Below are positions 19,110 through 27,955 of a DNA stretch of 64,000 nt, piece by piece (the stretch's first letter is position 1; each line of letters begins with the position of its first letter). The notes beneath the pieces were generated by a model. It was given only the letters and a program-made list of their open reading frames with translations. It did not search any database and was not told the origin of the DNA. This stretch comes from Aureispira sp. CCB-QB1. GTDB lineage: Bacteria > Bacteroidota > Bacteroidia > Chitinophagales > Saprospiraceae. The DNA is taken from positions 60,787-124,786 of the forward strand of contig CAMBRK010000005.1 in NCBI GenBank assembly GCA_945870185.1, read 5' to 3'. The position numbers and the translations under genes were made by a program.

Positions 19110-19424
19110 TTTTCGGTGATTGGATTGTAAACTAAAACAAAAGTAGCATTAAGTCTTTAGCGCAGTATTTTATTGTATGGGTAATTTTGGGTTATAAAAT
19201 GTATATTTCCATAAATAATATATTGTTTATTAGTTGATTACAATCATTATGTAAAACAAAGCTACACTTTTTTCTATAAACCAACCCAATACACTTTAAG
19301 CTTTATTTCCATAAGAAAGTCGAAAGATTGGTTTTACACATTATTGTAAATTAGAATAAAAAAAGGAGCAAGCTCAAAAAATGAACTTGCTCCTTTATTA
19401 TGCTTTATATGGTATGAGTATTAA
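19110..19424. other. Intergenic region between the SdrD-like and M36 genes
   Basis: The region is AT-rich and holds the terminator of the M36 gene at its right end. It must also contain the promoter for the minus-strand SdrD-like gene. TGTAAACTAAA at 19126-19136 matches one half of the palindromes near 33-34 kb but has no mirrored half. I see no coding frame. Confidence 0.45.
19362..19396 (-). terminator. Terminator of the M36 metallopeptidase gene
   Basis: On the minus strand AAAGGAGCAAG and CTTGCTCCTTT form an 11-bp stem around about 13 bases, followed by a long T run (plus-strand A run at 19357-19364). It lies about 30 bases after the stop at 19425. Confidence 0.85.
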
Positions 19425-22400
19425 CTACCTTATCACTAATTTTTTAACAGAAATATGATTACCATTTTGAACTTTTACAAAATACATTCCACCTGATAAT
19501 CCAGAAGTGTAAATAGTTTTTTGTGTAGGTACTGATGATACATTCAAAGTAGTCTCAGTTATTACTTTTCCATCCATATTGAGTACTGACATATTGGCAA
19601 GTCCCGATACTGGAGAGCTAACACTAACTACAGCATAATCCGAAGCTGGGTTTGGATTGATATCCATCAAAAAGTAATCATTTCCAGAAACATCGTCAAT
19701 ACTTACTAAACCGTCACTATTAACTATAGTTTCAATAGCTTGTGTACATGCCTTTTCACCGGCTCCATTTTCTGCAGCTATACAAGCTTGAGCAGCATAT
19801 TTGTAAATATCCAAAATTTCAAAGTCATCAATATACCAACCCGAAAAAGCAGCTGTTGGCTTCACTGTTGGGTTTGTTGCAAATCTAAACTTAAATTTCA
19901 ATGATTTGCCTTTATAATCAGATAAATCTAAATAAGAATCTACCCAAGGCCCTACTAGAGTGGAACTAAAATTACCGCCGGTACTACCAGAAAAAGCAAA
20001 TACATTGGTTTCTGCTAAAGTTCCATAAGCTAAAGGACCTGGATACCCATTTCTAATAAATTTACTTCTGTCTACTCTTATGAATTCTCCTCCATCCACA
20101 GATACTTCTAAGAAACCACCGTCATTTCCCGGCTCTGTGTTGTATCTATGCCAGAATCTCAAAACAGGAAAATTACCAGTAACAGAAAATGATGCAGAAA
20201 TCAATGATGCATCACCTTCTGTGTCACTATTGAAAATAGCGTATGATTGTTCAGGACTTCTGGCAATATCAAATGATGTAGCCCAAAATTCACTACCTTC
20301 TTCTTGTGTTGTTTCCCAATCAGCTTCCAAATCAAAATTTTCATAAGCAAGTCTCAACGATTTGTTGGCCTCTGATGCTTTAGTTTTATAAGTAATTTTG
20401 ACTTCCTTTTTATAATCCATATCGCCTAGATCAAAAGTCAATAAATTACCAGAAATACTTGGCTGGATACTACCAGATCCAGATACATAAGTCATACCAT
20501 CTGGAAGTTCATCAGTAATGATTACCTTAGATTGTCTAGAAGGAATGTGATTGATAGCATTGATAGTTACTGTAACTTCTTTACCAGGATCTACTGATGT
20601 AGTAGCTTCCTTGGTAATCTTCAATTTTTCTATTAATGTAGGAAGTATTTCGAAGTTTTCTATGGCTTCATTTCTATCGGCACCTGCTTTTGCATAAAAG
20701 CCTACTCCTCTTCTAGCAAAAGTTTCCCATAAGATTTTATTATTGACCCCAGCAAAGTGAATAGAATCTGCTTTCAAAATAGCGTTTCGCCCCTTGATGA
20801 AATCAGGATTACAACTTTGCATTTTCATACCTTCCATTACCAAAAAAACAGCTTTATAATTTCCAGAACTTTGGTCGTTCCAATCGGCCTTATAGCCATA
20901 TTTATCAATAAAATTCCAATACATATCCCATAATGCTGCCACCCAAACTTCACCCAATGGGTGTGGTGCTGTAGTACCTTTGATATCTTTGTAAGTTTGT
21001 GGGTTGATGGTCATATCCGTGGAATATGGAAATCTACGTATGCCTCTACCTGTAGCAGTTTCTGCTGCGGCAAAAGTACCTATACCTCTTGGGTCGGTTC
21101 CTTTATCACCTGGTTCGTGAGTCATGACAAGTGAAAAGTAATCACTCCATCCTTCTCCCATTTGTTCATTATTGGTGAGGCAAGAAGAGTTAAGTCTTCC
21201 ACCTGTAAGTCTATTGGAAATACCGTGGCCAAATTCGTGAGCGATGATTCCGTTATCCAAAGCTCCATCTAGATACTTAACCTTACTGCCTCTTTCCTGA
21301 AAAGTCATGTTTACAACATTACCTGCTGCTATGGCTACTTTTATCTTTTCACAGTCAGATCTTTTTAGCATAATGGCGGGTATAGTCACTTTAGATCCAT
21401 CTACACCACCAAGCATACCGGGTGCTGACTCACCATCTGGACTATCTGCCCCTGGGATATTACATATTATGGCTGCTATAGCTCCAGCTTGTTGTGCTCT
21501 CCATACTTTACGGCCAAACTCACAAGATCCTCTTTCTATAAGTGCTATATTACCTGAGATTTCAGTCCCATTTTTTAAAGGATTACATCCTAATAAAGCA
21601 TTATTGGTTCCGTCATTTACTAGGACTACTTTTCCTTTTACAGGCGCCTCAGTATCCAAAGGTATTAATTTTCCAAATTGAGCAACACCATAATCCACAA
21701 ATCCTTTAATATTGTCTGGTGCATCTATAGATATTGCACCTCCAGTATTATTCCAGAAAAACATCTGCATCGTACCATTAAAACCATCAGTTGGGGTCGA
21801 AAAGTTTGCATTATTAATTTTGGATGGATCGGTTTGGCCAGCTTCGTGTCTTGTGATACCATCAAAAGCTTGTGCTTGTACATAATCTCTATCATCAGCT
21901 TTGCCAGAATAATTGGTTTCTTGAAAATTTCCAAACTCCTCTGTAAAACCAACTTTGGCAGTGACGTCATGCATCATATTGACCATATAAAAAAGATTTG
22001 TAACTGCTGCATCAGCACTTTCTCTTGGATCCTTGGCAAAATCCATAGGAAAATCAAAATTTAACTCTGCTCCACCATCAGTATCAGGACCATCAGGAGC
22101 TCCATCATCATTTTTATCAGGATAAGCATATACATTATTACCTCTAGTAGTTGTGTATTCCGCTCCTGGTTTTCCGTCAGTATCATGCCAGCCAAATGGT
22201 GACATGTCTGGATATTGGTCATCTGTTACAATCTTTCTTCCACCATGGATAGGGCTTTCAGCTGGTAAAGCAAAAACATTATACTTCGCGGCTGCGCTTC
22301 CACTGATGACTTCATTAGCTGATTGTGTATGATCACTAATCTTTCTAAATGTCCTTATAGCACAATCATCATGTCTGGCATATTGGTCGTGATGATGCTG

Positions 22401-23015
22401 ACAGTAAACTGTAAAATTATGTTTGGAAACGTAAACTCCTGTCGTGGCATCCATATTAAGATCCCAATAATCAGCACTATTAATCATATCAATACTTAAA
22501 TTCCAAACCAAAATAAGCTTACCGTCTGAAAGCTCATACTTAAGTTCAGCAGCAATGGGAGACTTTGCTAATTCAGGGAAAGTATACATTAACTTACCTT
22601 CATTGGTTCTTTTAGACATATTGGGTGTTCCTTTTACATCCACCTTCAGATATTTGGCAGCATCCAAAATAGCTTGATCTGCGTTAACTTTTTTAGATTT
22701 TGTATTTATTTTAGATTCCACATCTGAAATAAGGTTATTTTGATCAGAAACTACTTGTCCATCTTTTATGATAATAGTAGCCATAGCATTCCTTAAAGGT
22801 ATATTATTAAATGCCTGATTGAGATAAAGGTAAGTAATCCCTTTGTCGGTAGTTACTTCTGAACTGATGAGCATGTCTTTGACATCTGACTTTTTTAAGA
22901 GCCAACTTTCAGATTTTTGCTCTAGGTGATCAATAGCAGTTTTAAGACTTGCATTTTGTTGAGCATAAATAAAACTGCTCAAAAGAAGAAAGAACAAAGT
23001 AAATTGCTGTTTCAT
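19425..23015 (-). CDS. Secreted M36 family metallopeptidase (fungalysin-like) with PA, carbohydrate-binding-like and T9SS domains
   Basis: A 1196-residue zinc protease. After a signal peptide (MKQQFTLFFLLLSSFIYAQ) come an FTP-like propeptide (about residues 20-210), the peptidase domain with the zinc motif HEFGHGISNR near residue 593 and the downstream glutamate in GEGWSDYFSL, and a PA domain inserted before the zinc site (GKVVLVNDGTNNALLGCNPL to about residue 570). A DUF11/CARDB-like region lies near residues 800-890, then a MAM/CUB-like beta domain near 900-1060 (YAIFNSDTEGDASLISASF). The T9SS type A tail DINPNPASDYAVV runs to the end. It should be secreted or held on the cell surface to degrade protein. 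It is transcribed alone. Confidence 0.93.
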   Translation of the reverse strand: MKQQFTLFFLLLSSFIYAQQNASLKTAIDHLEQKSESWLLKKSDVKDMLISSEVTTDKGITYLYLNQAFNNIPLRNAMATIIIKDGQVVSDQNNLISDVESKINTKSKKVNADQAILDAAKYLKVDVKGTPNMSKRTNEGKLMYTFPELAKSPIAAELKYELSDGKLILVWNLSIDMINSADYWDLNMDATTGVYVSKHNFTVYCQHHHDQYARHDDCAIRTFRKISDHTQSANEVISGSAAAKYNVFALPAESPIHGGRKIVTDDQYPDMSPFGWHDTDGKPGAEYTTTRGNNVYAYPDKNDDGAPDGPDTDGGAELNFDFPMDFAKDPRESADAAVTNLFYMVNMMHDVTAKVGFTEEFGNFQETNYSGKADDRDYVQAQAFDGITRHEAGQTDPSKINNANFSTPTDGFNGTMQMFFWNNTGGAISIDAPDNIKGFVDYGVAQFGKLIPLDTEAPVKGKVVLVNDGTNNALLGCNPLKNGTEISGNIALIERGSCEFGRKVWRAQQAGAIAAIICNIPGADSPDGESAPGMLGGVDGSKVTIPAIMLKRSDCEKIKVAIAAGNVVNMTFQERGSKVKYLDGALDNGIIAHEFGHGISNRLTGGRLNSSCLTNNEQMGEGWSDYFSLVMTHEPGDKGTDPRGIGTFAAAETATGRGIRRFPYSTDMTINPQTYKDIKGTTAPHPLGEVWVAALWDMYWNFIDKYGYKADWNDQSSGNYKAVFLVMEGMKMQSCNPDFIKGRNAILKADSIHFAGVNNKILWETFARRGVGFYAKAGADRNEAIENFEILPTLIEKLKITKEATTSVDPGKEVTVTINAINHIPSRQSKVIITDELPDGMTYVSGSGSIQPSISGNLLTFDLGDMDYKKEVKITYKTKASEANKSLRLAYENFDLEADWETTQEEGSEFWATSFDIARSPEQSYAIFNSDTEGDASLISASFSVTGNFPVLRFWHRYNTEPGNDGGFLEVSVDGGEFIRVDRSKFIRNGYPGPLAYGTLAETNVFAFSGSTGGNFSSTLVGPWVDSYLDLSDYKGKSLKFKFRFATNPTVKPTAAFSGWYIDDFEILDIYKYAAQACIAAENGAGEKACTQAIETIVNSDGLVSIDDVSGNDYFLMDINPNPASDYAVVSVSSPVSGLANMSVLNMDGKVITETTLNVSSVPTQKTIYTSGLSGGMYFVKVQNGNHISVKKLVIR

Positions 23016-23188
23016 GAATCAAGGTTTAGATGTTGTTAGTTAAAAATGATGATTTAAATCATAAAGGTATTAAAACAATTTTTTATGCCTCCTATTTTTT
23101 TAAAAAAAGTATCAACCACGACATTTTTTTTATTTTGATATAAAATTTGCACCTTTGCAACTTTGGGAATTTTAAAATTAAAAAATCA

Positions 23189-23929
23189 ATGACTGATGTT
23201 ATTTATGGTCGAAATACGGTGATGGAAGCTTTTAGTTCTGGCATGGACATAGAAAAAGTATTTGTATTAAGTACGCTGAAAGGTGAGTTTGAAGTACAAA
23301 TACGCAATATATGCAGAGACCAAAATATACCGATGGCCAAAGTACCTGAAGTAAAACTAAATGAACTTACAAAATACAAAGCTGTACATCAAGGTGTAGT
23401 AGCTACTATATCCCCAATAAAATATATTGACTATAAAGAAATTATCGCAGAAGTAACATCCAATGGCCAAAAGCCACTCATCGTCGTTATGGATGGTGTT
23501 ACAGATGTAAGGAATATTGGTGCTGTCGCTCGATCCGCATACTTCTTTGGGGCTCACGCCTTGATTATCAGCGGTAATTTTGCTGGTAGAATCAGCGAAG
23601 ATACTGTAAAAACATCTGCCGGAGCTATCATGAAAATTCCTGTGTGTAGAGTAAGTAGTTTACTTCATTTAGTTAGTGAATTACAAGCTATGGGCATCAT
23701 AGTCATAGCTTCGAGTCTCAAAGATGCCGTAGAACCACATGATTGTGAGTTTTCAGAACCTGTTGCTTTGGTGCTTGGCTCAGAAGATAAAGGTCTACAT
23801 TACAAAGTACTGGAAGTAGTAGATCAAGTTGTAAAAATACCTGCGTATAATGATTTTGATTCTCTCAATGTCTCAGTAGCTGGAGGTATATTACTTTATG
23901 AAGCTTTGAGACAAAGGATGAATAACTAG
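23189..23929 (+). CDS. rlmB: 23S rRNA 2'-O-methyltransferase RlmB-type (TrmH/SpoU family)
   Basis: A SPOUT methyltransferase for ribose methylation of 23S rRNA. ATG 23189 gives MTDVIYGRNTVMEAF, the standard RlmB opening. The longer frame from 23147 adds 14 unrelated residues and would begin inside the promoter zone, so it is rejected. An N-terminal L30e-like RNA-binding domain (about 1-75) is followed by the knotted SPOUT domain with motif 1 LDGVTDVRNIGAVARSA-like (VMDGVTDVRNIGAVARSAY), motif 2 ALVLGSEDKGL and motif 3 DSLNVSVAGGILLYE. Length 246 fits. The specific guanosine target is inferred from family. Confidence 0.9.
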   Translation: MTDVIYGRNTVMEAFSSGMDIEKVFVLSTLKGEFEVQIRNICRDQNIPMAKVPEVKLNELTKYKAVHQGVVATISPIKYIDYKEIIAEVTSNGQKPLIVVMDGVTDVRNIGAVARSAYFFGAHALIISGNFAGRISEDTVKTSAGAIMKIPVCRVSSLLHLVSELQAMGIIVIASSLKDAVEPHDCEFSEPVALVLGSEDKGLHYKVLEVVDQVVKIPAYNDFDSLNVSVAGGILLYEALRQRMNN

Positions 23930-23993
23930 ATGCAGAAGTATTTTGCAACCTTTTGAGTTAGCCTTCGTTTTTCTTTCATAATAAATCTTGTTC

Positions 23994-24923
23994 ATGACCA
24001 ATTATAATCAACATTTCGTATATCTATTGAGTATTTTGTTAATAAGTTTTCAGCTTACTTCATGTAAAACTTCTAAAAACTTAGGCAATAACTCTAATAC
24101 TTTAGAAAAATCTTTGTTGTGGCAGGTGACTGGACCAGGACTGAGTAAACCTTCTTATGTATTTGGTACAATACATTTAATAGATGCGAAAGATTATTTT
24201 TTACCAAAGGGAACAATGTCAGCATTGGACAATGTAAGTAAAGTAGTGTTTGAGCTGGACATGAAAGAGATGTCAGATATGTCCAAGCTTATGGGTATGA
24301 TGAATAAGCTATACATGAAGGATGATAAAACGCTCAAAGATTTGCTTATTGAAGCGGAATACAAAGCTGTAGGAGATTTCTTTCAAGAAAAAGGATTGCC
24401 ACTGTTTATGTTTGAACGTATGAAGCCTATGTTTTTGTCCATATTTGCATCTGGTGATGTGGACCCAGGAGGATTGCAAAATGGTAAGATGAAGTCCTAC
24501 GAAATGGAGCTGCTAGAAATGGCAGAAAATTCTGGTAAAAGTTCTGGTGGTCTGGAAACTATAGAATTTCAGATCAGTCTATTTGATGCCATACCTTACG
24601 AGGCTCAAGCCAAAATGCTGGTAGAAGCCATCCAAAAAGGAAACGACAGCGAAGGAGATGATGAGTTCAAGAAAATGACTGATATGTATAAGTCCCAAGA
24701 TATCAATGCCATGGTCAAGATGATTTCCGAAGAAGGAAGTGATGTGTCTGGATTTGAAGATAAGCTTCTTACTGAAAGGAACAAAAATTGGATTCCTTTG
24801 ATGCTAGAAATGGCTAAAAAAGAACCGACACTTTTTGCTGTTGGAGCTGGTCATTTGGGGGGCGAAAATGGAGTGATAAATTTATTAAGGAAAACCGGAA
24901 TGAAAGTTAAGCCATTCAATTAA
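23994..24923 (+). CDS. TraB/GumN family lipoprotein
   Basis: A 309-residue protein from ATG 23994; the TTG two codons earlier is less likely. The signal ending LLISFQLTSC is a lipobox. The TraB/GumN hallmarks are present: SYVFGTIHLID near residue 50, where the GTxH motif supplies a predicted metal ligand, and a C-terminal FAVGAGHLGGENGVINLLRKTG repeating the GxxH pattern. This family (PF01963) has an EreA/ChaN-like fold proposed to be a metal-dependent protease or hydrolase, and TraB/TIKI proteins act as metalloproteases in animals. The stop is 12 bases before the next gene, so the two are probably co-expressed. Substrate unknown. Confidence 0.88.
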   Translation: MTNYNQHFVYLLSILLISFQLTSCKTSKNLGNNSNTLEKSLLWQVTGPGLSKPSYVFGTIHLIDAKDYFLPKGTMSALDNVSKVVFELDMKEMSDMSKLMGMMNKLYMKDDKTLKDLLIEAEYKAVGDFFQEKGLPLFMFERMKPMFLSIFASGDVDPGGLQNGKMKSYEMELLEMAENSGKSSGGLETIEFQISLFDAIPYEAQAKMLVEAIQKGNDSEGDDEFKKMTDMYKSQDINAMVKMISEEGSDVSGFEDKLLTERNKNWIPLMLEMAKKEPTLFAVGAGHLGGENGVINLLRKTGMKVKPFN

Positions 24924-24935
24924 CTTCAACTCCTG

Positions 24936-25985
24936 ATGAATAAATCAACACTTGTAATACCCTTAGTTTTTGGATTTAGTTATTTCTTGCTGCTATGGGG
25001 ATGTGAAACAGCACCTGCCAAGTCAAATGTTAAATTAACTGATTTAAAACCTGTACAGTTAGATACAATCAAAAAGTCCAATAGTCTATTGATTGAAAAA
25101 GATTACTTTGATACGTTGGACTATAATAAAAGAATGCTGGCCCTTGCCCATGATAGCATAACATCCAGATGGCCAGCATCATCTTCCATACCTTTGGAAG
25201 GCGCTATATTACCTTTTAAAAGAGTTGTGGCTTATTATGGTAATTTTTATTCAAAACATATGGGTATTTTGGGTTCCTTATCAGAAGAAAAGTTAATAAA
25301 AAAATTGAATTCGGAAATTGAAGTGTGGAATAACGCCGATACTTTAACACCTGTTATTCCAGCTATTCATTATATTGCCACTACAGCTCAAAGTAAACCA
25401 GGTAAAGGTAATAATTATAGACTTAGAATGTCAGAAACTCAAATCCAAAAAGCAATATCTCTGGCAAAAAAGATCAATGGAATAACATTTCTTGATATAC
25501 AAGTGGGACACAGTACGGTTCCTCTTGAATTGCCAACATTGGAACCATACTTGATTAAAACTGATGTGCATCTTGGACTAGACCCTGAATGGTCTATGCA
25601 GGATGGCACTATTCCGGGTCGAAAAATAGGATCAATGGACGCAAAAGATATCAATTTTGCAATAGATTATCTTTCAAAATTGGTAAAAAAACATAATCTT
25701 CCTCCCAAAATTCTCGTGATACACAGATTTACAAAAGGTATGGTAACAAATTCTAACAAAATAAAAGCCACTCCTGAAGTCCAAGTTGTAATTAATATGG
25801 ACGGATTTGGTTTCCCTGCTAAGAAAATAGATTCATACAAAAGATTTGTATCTGGCTATCCTGTTCAGTTTACAGGCATCAAACTATTCTATAAAAATGA
25901 TATTAAGTCAAAACCTTACAGATTGATGTCACCAAAAGAAATACTCCGATTATATCCCAAACCTATATATATTCAATACCAGTAG
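24936..25985 (+). CDS. Conserved hypothetical lipoprotein, probable TIM-barrel fold
   Basis: A 349-residue lipoprotein (signal ending FSYFLLLWGC, cysteine near residue 23). The mature part contains FKRVVAYYGNFYSKHMGILG, FLDIQVGHSTVPLELP, TDVHLGLDPEWSM, IGSMDAKDINFAIDYLSKLVKK and PPKILVIHRFTKGMVTN. This order of beta-strand endings carrying D, Q, H, D, E and H residues resembles a (beta/alpha)8 barrel, and I recall similar uncharacterised lipoproteins in Actinobacteria. D and E in LGLDPEW and H in VIHRFT are plausible active-site residues. It probably shares an operon with the TraB-like gene. No reaction can be assigned. Confidence 0.78.
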   Translation: MNKSTLVIPLVFGFSYFLLLWGCETAPAKSNVKLTDLKPVQLDTIKKSNSLLIEKDYFDTLDYNKRMLALAHDSITSRWPASSSIPLEGAILPFKRVVAYYGNFYSKHMGILGSLSEEKLIKKLNSEIEVWNNADTLTPVIPAIHYIATTAQSKPGKGNNYRLRMSETQIQKAISLAKKINGITFLDIQVGHSTVPLELPTLEPYLIKTDVHLGLDPEWSMQDGTIPGRKIGSMDAKDINFAIDYLSKLVKKHNLPPKILVIHRFTKGMVTNSNKIKATPEVQVVINMDGFGFPAKKIDSYKRFVSGYPVQFTGIKLFYKNDIKSKPYRLMSPKEILRLYPKPIYIQYQ

Positions 25986-26065
25986 AGTAACAAAAAGATG
26001 GATTCTTTGAAAATTTGTCTTTTGAAAAAGCAAGGGCTATAAGAGAATGAAACTATGTGCCAACA

Positions 26066-26320
26066 TTTAACCCGAATTATGCGTTAGAACTTCGTTATAG
26101 CCTGTCCCGCTTTAGCGGGAAGAAGCTAAAGTGCAACCAGCCTGACCACTACATGGTAGGCGGGCAGGTAAATCAGCTATTTATATTCGAAAAGCGTAGC
26201 ATCGCTACGGATACAGAAGATAAATTGTCCGCCGCGGCGGATTCTGATTTGCAGACCTTGTCGAGCTAAAGGCACGAAGTTTAGCTTTGGAATAGATTTT
26301 CTAATGCATATTTCGGGTTT
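26066..26320. repeat. Hairpin-rich element with imperfect terminal inverted repeats (MITE-like)
   Basis: The left end ACCCGAATTATGCGTTAGAA (about 26070-26089) and the reverse complement of the right end, ACCCGAAATATGCATTAGAA (about 26299-26318), agree at 18 of 20 positions. Between them lie five compact palindromes: CCCGC/GCGGG (26106-26119), CCTGACC...GGGCAGG (26141-26167), CGTAGC/GCTACG (26195-26209), the perfect 14-mer TCCGCCGCGGCGGA (26228-26241) and AGCTAAA/TTTAGCT (26264-26286). The element is clearly GC-richer than its surroundings and has no convincing gene. It looks like a small non-autonomous repeat unit. Copy number elsewhere is unknown. Confidence 0.6.
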
Positions 26321-26428
26321 AAAGCATTTATTACGTTTAACGACCATTTTTGGGCTAAACTAGGCAATAGACTTCATGCAGGATTAGGTGTAAGAACTTC
26401 TGATAGATCTAATCATCAAATCGTTTAA
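26288..26428 (+). pseudogene. Fragment of a probable outer-membrane barrel gene (3' end)
   Basis: One frame without a start reads WNRFSNAYFGFKAF, ITFNDHFWAKLGN, RLHAGLGVRTSDR, SNHQIV and ends at TAA 26426-26428. Alternating residues and glycine-aromatic patterns suggest the terminal strands of a beta-barrel protein. The upstream part is replaced by the hairpin-rich element. It is too short to identify and may be chance. Confidence 0.3.
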
Positions 26429-26889
26429 GTCGCATTATCGATTTTTACTCCAATAGCAGTGGGTCCTTTTTGTCCCATCTCTATTTCGAAGACCACTTTG
26501 TCGTTTTCTTTGATAGCTGCATAAGCACTGTTTGCATGGACAAATAGACTTTCTTGGGTTTCGGTGTCGATGATAAAACCGTAACCTTTCTCATTATTGA
26601 AAAACTTGACAGTACCATGACGGATTGGGTCAACTGGTTCGTGGTCTCTCGAAGGAACACTAATGACAATGTCTTCGATTTTAACTATTTTTTTCTTTGA
26701 CGGATCAGGTGGAGTTTTGTGAAAAATTCCATTTTCGTCAACGTAGGAAATCATGTCCTCGAAAGATTTTGGTCCGTTTTTCTCCTTTTCTAGTTTTCTA
26801 ACTTGGCGTTTTTCTACCTTGTCTTCCATCTTTTTCTTTCTCCTTTTTTCTTTTTCGCCTTTATTAAAGGTCTGTTGCGATTTTGCCAT
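26425..26889 (-). CDS. Cold-shock domain protein with charged N-terminal extension
   Basis: A 154-residue protein. The C-terminal 65 residues form a cold-shock (OB-fold) domain with RNP1 GTVKFFNNEKGYGFI (about residues 91-105) and the RNP2-like SLFVHAN (about 114-120). The first 60 residues are extremely basic and lysine-rich (KGEKEKRRKKKMEDKVEKRQVRK), followed by a linker (SFEDMISYVDENGIFHKTPPDP). This extended type is common in Bacteroidota and is thought to bind single-stranded RNA or DNA as a chaperone. It is transcribed alone. Confidence 0.9.
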   Translation of the reverse strand: MAKSQQTFNKGEKEKRRKKKMEDKVEKRQVRKLEKEKNGPKSFEDMISYVDENGIFHKTPPDPSKKKIVKIEDIVISVPSRDHEPVDPIRHGTVKFFNNEKGYGFIIDTETQESLFVHANSAYAAIKENDKVVFEIEMGQKGPTAIGVKIDNAT

Positions 26890-27249
26890 TAATTTGTATT
26901 AGGTGTGACCAGAATGAAAGCCATGCTGGTAAATATTTTTAAGTAGGCCTTCTTTATGATCAGTGTTAATCCTACAAGTATGCTGGTGCAAAGTCGAAGT
27001 TTCGAAAAGAAATGCTTGCGCAAAGAATGGAATACAAAAGACACTACACTTAATGTGCTGATATTGTTTAGCAAAGTACGTGTTTTCGCAAAAAAATATG
27101 TTTCTGAGCAAACGGAGCAACTCTATTGATCCTTATTATAAAATTAGAGTTTTAGTGGTGAAGGTATATTATTAGTCAAGCTAATAAAACATTTTATGTA
27201 TATTTGTCTTTACGAATAGAAAGTATGGTGGCTTAGCGGTTTATCTTTT
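26890..27249. other. Intergenic region without recognised genes
   Basis: These 360 bases upstream of the cold-shock gene should contain its promoter and perhaps a long cold-shock leader. The short minus-strand frames here have no protein-like character. I see no convincing RNA structure. Confidence 0.4.
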
Positions 27250-27567
27250 ATGAGAATGCTCAAAAAACCTAAAGTTGCTAGAGTTTTATTATGGCTATTA
27301 ATAAAATATAGTGCTTTAAATAAAATGGGTAAAAACTCAGTTTAAAATAGACATGATCAATGGAACCAGTTTAGATTTGGAAATGAAAAAAAAAGCCTGC
27401 AGGAAATATTAGATAAATTAGGACCAAATCATACGGATACAATTGGATTCACTGAAGTCAAAGAATATAATAAAGTATATGCATTGTACACATTTGAAAA
27501 TGGAGTATATGTGCTAAAAGAAGGTATGGATATTCCATTTGATGAAATAACAGAATTAGAACGCTAA
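27250..27567 (+). pseudogene. Small gene interrupted by an in-frame stop
   Basis: ATG 27250 begins MRMLKKPKVARVLLWLLIKYSALNKMGKNSV and stops at TAA 27343-27345. The same frame continues for another 73 codons with good protein character: DQWNQFRFGNEKKSLQEILDKLGP, FTEVKEYNKVYALYTFENGVYVLKEG, FDEITELER, then TAA 27565-27567. The simplest reading is a gene of about 106 codons with one nonsense mutation. The product is unknown. Confidence 0.5.
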
Positions 27568-27582
27568 TATCCGTACCATAAG

Positions 27583-27948
27583 CTATATACCAGGATAAAA
27601 AGCATCCTTAAAGTGCGAGATTGTCGGTTTCATTTGTTTGTCAAAGAGTATGGAAATGATATCAAATCTGATTTCCCAATCATGGCCGATTTGATCCATA
27701 TATACTCCTGCGGCATCTATGATCAATCTCTCTTTACTGCTGGAAATGGATTCTTCGGGAGCACCGTAGTAGGAGTAGGTCTTTGATTTGACTTCCACAA
27801 AAACGAGTATTGCCTTATCTTTTGCAATGATGTCAATCTCCGCTTTGCTAAAACGCCAGTTTCGTTCTAATATGGTATAGTTAGCATCACTAAGAAATTT
27901 AACAGCGATGTCTTCTGCCAACTTACCGTTTTGATGTTGTTTAGCCAT
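27583..27948 (-). CDS. yraN: YraN-family (UPF0102) endonuclease-fold protein
   Basis: A 121-residue protein of the restriction-endonuclease-like UPF0102 family. MAKQHQNGKLAEDIAVKFL at ATG 27948 is the standard start; the longer frame to 28005 would overlap the upstream gene and is rejected. Nuclease-fold residues are visible: Glu in GKLAEDIA, Asp in KAEIDIIAKD, and E-x-K in LVFVEVKSKT. The family is linked to DNA repair or recombination but lacks a settled role. It lies 8 bases after the inositol-phosphatase-type gene. Confidence 0.88.
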   Translation of the reverse strand: MAKQHQNGKLAEDIAVKFLSDANYTILERNWRFSKAEIDIIAKDKAILVFVEVKSKTYSYYGAPEESISSSKERLIIDAAGVYMDQIGHDWEIRFDIISILFDKQMKPTISHFKDAFYPGI

Positions 27949-27955
27949 TTGATTT

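Noticed and set aside
19126..19136. TGTAAACTAAA just upstream of the SdrD-like gene
   Set aside because: Only half of the palindrome is present. Suggestive position, but too short to call an operator.
26070..26090. Possible integron attC core (GCGTTAGAA)
   Set aside because: The GTTRRRY core fails at its last base, no R''/L'' partner with correct spacing was found, and no cassette gene follows.
26057..26269. 70-codon open frame on the plus strand
   Set aside because: It runs through the palindromes of the hairpin-rich element, and its translation has no protein-like pattern.
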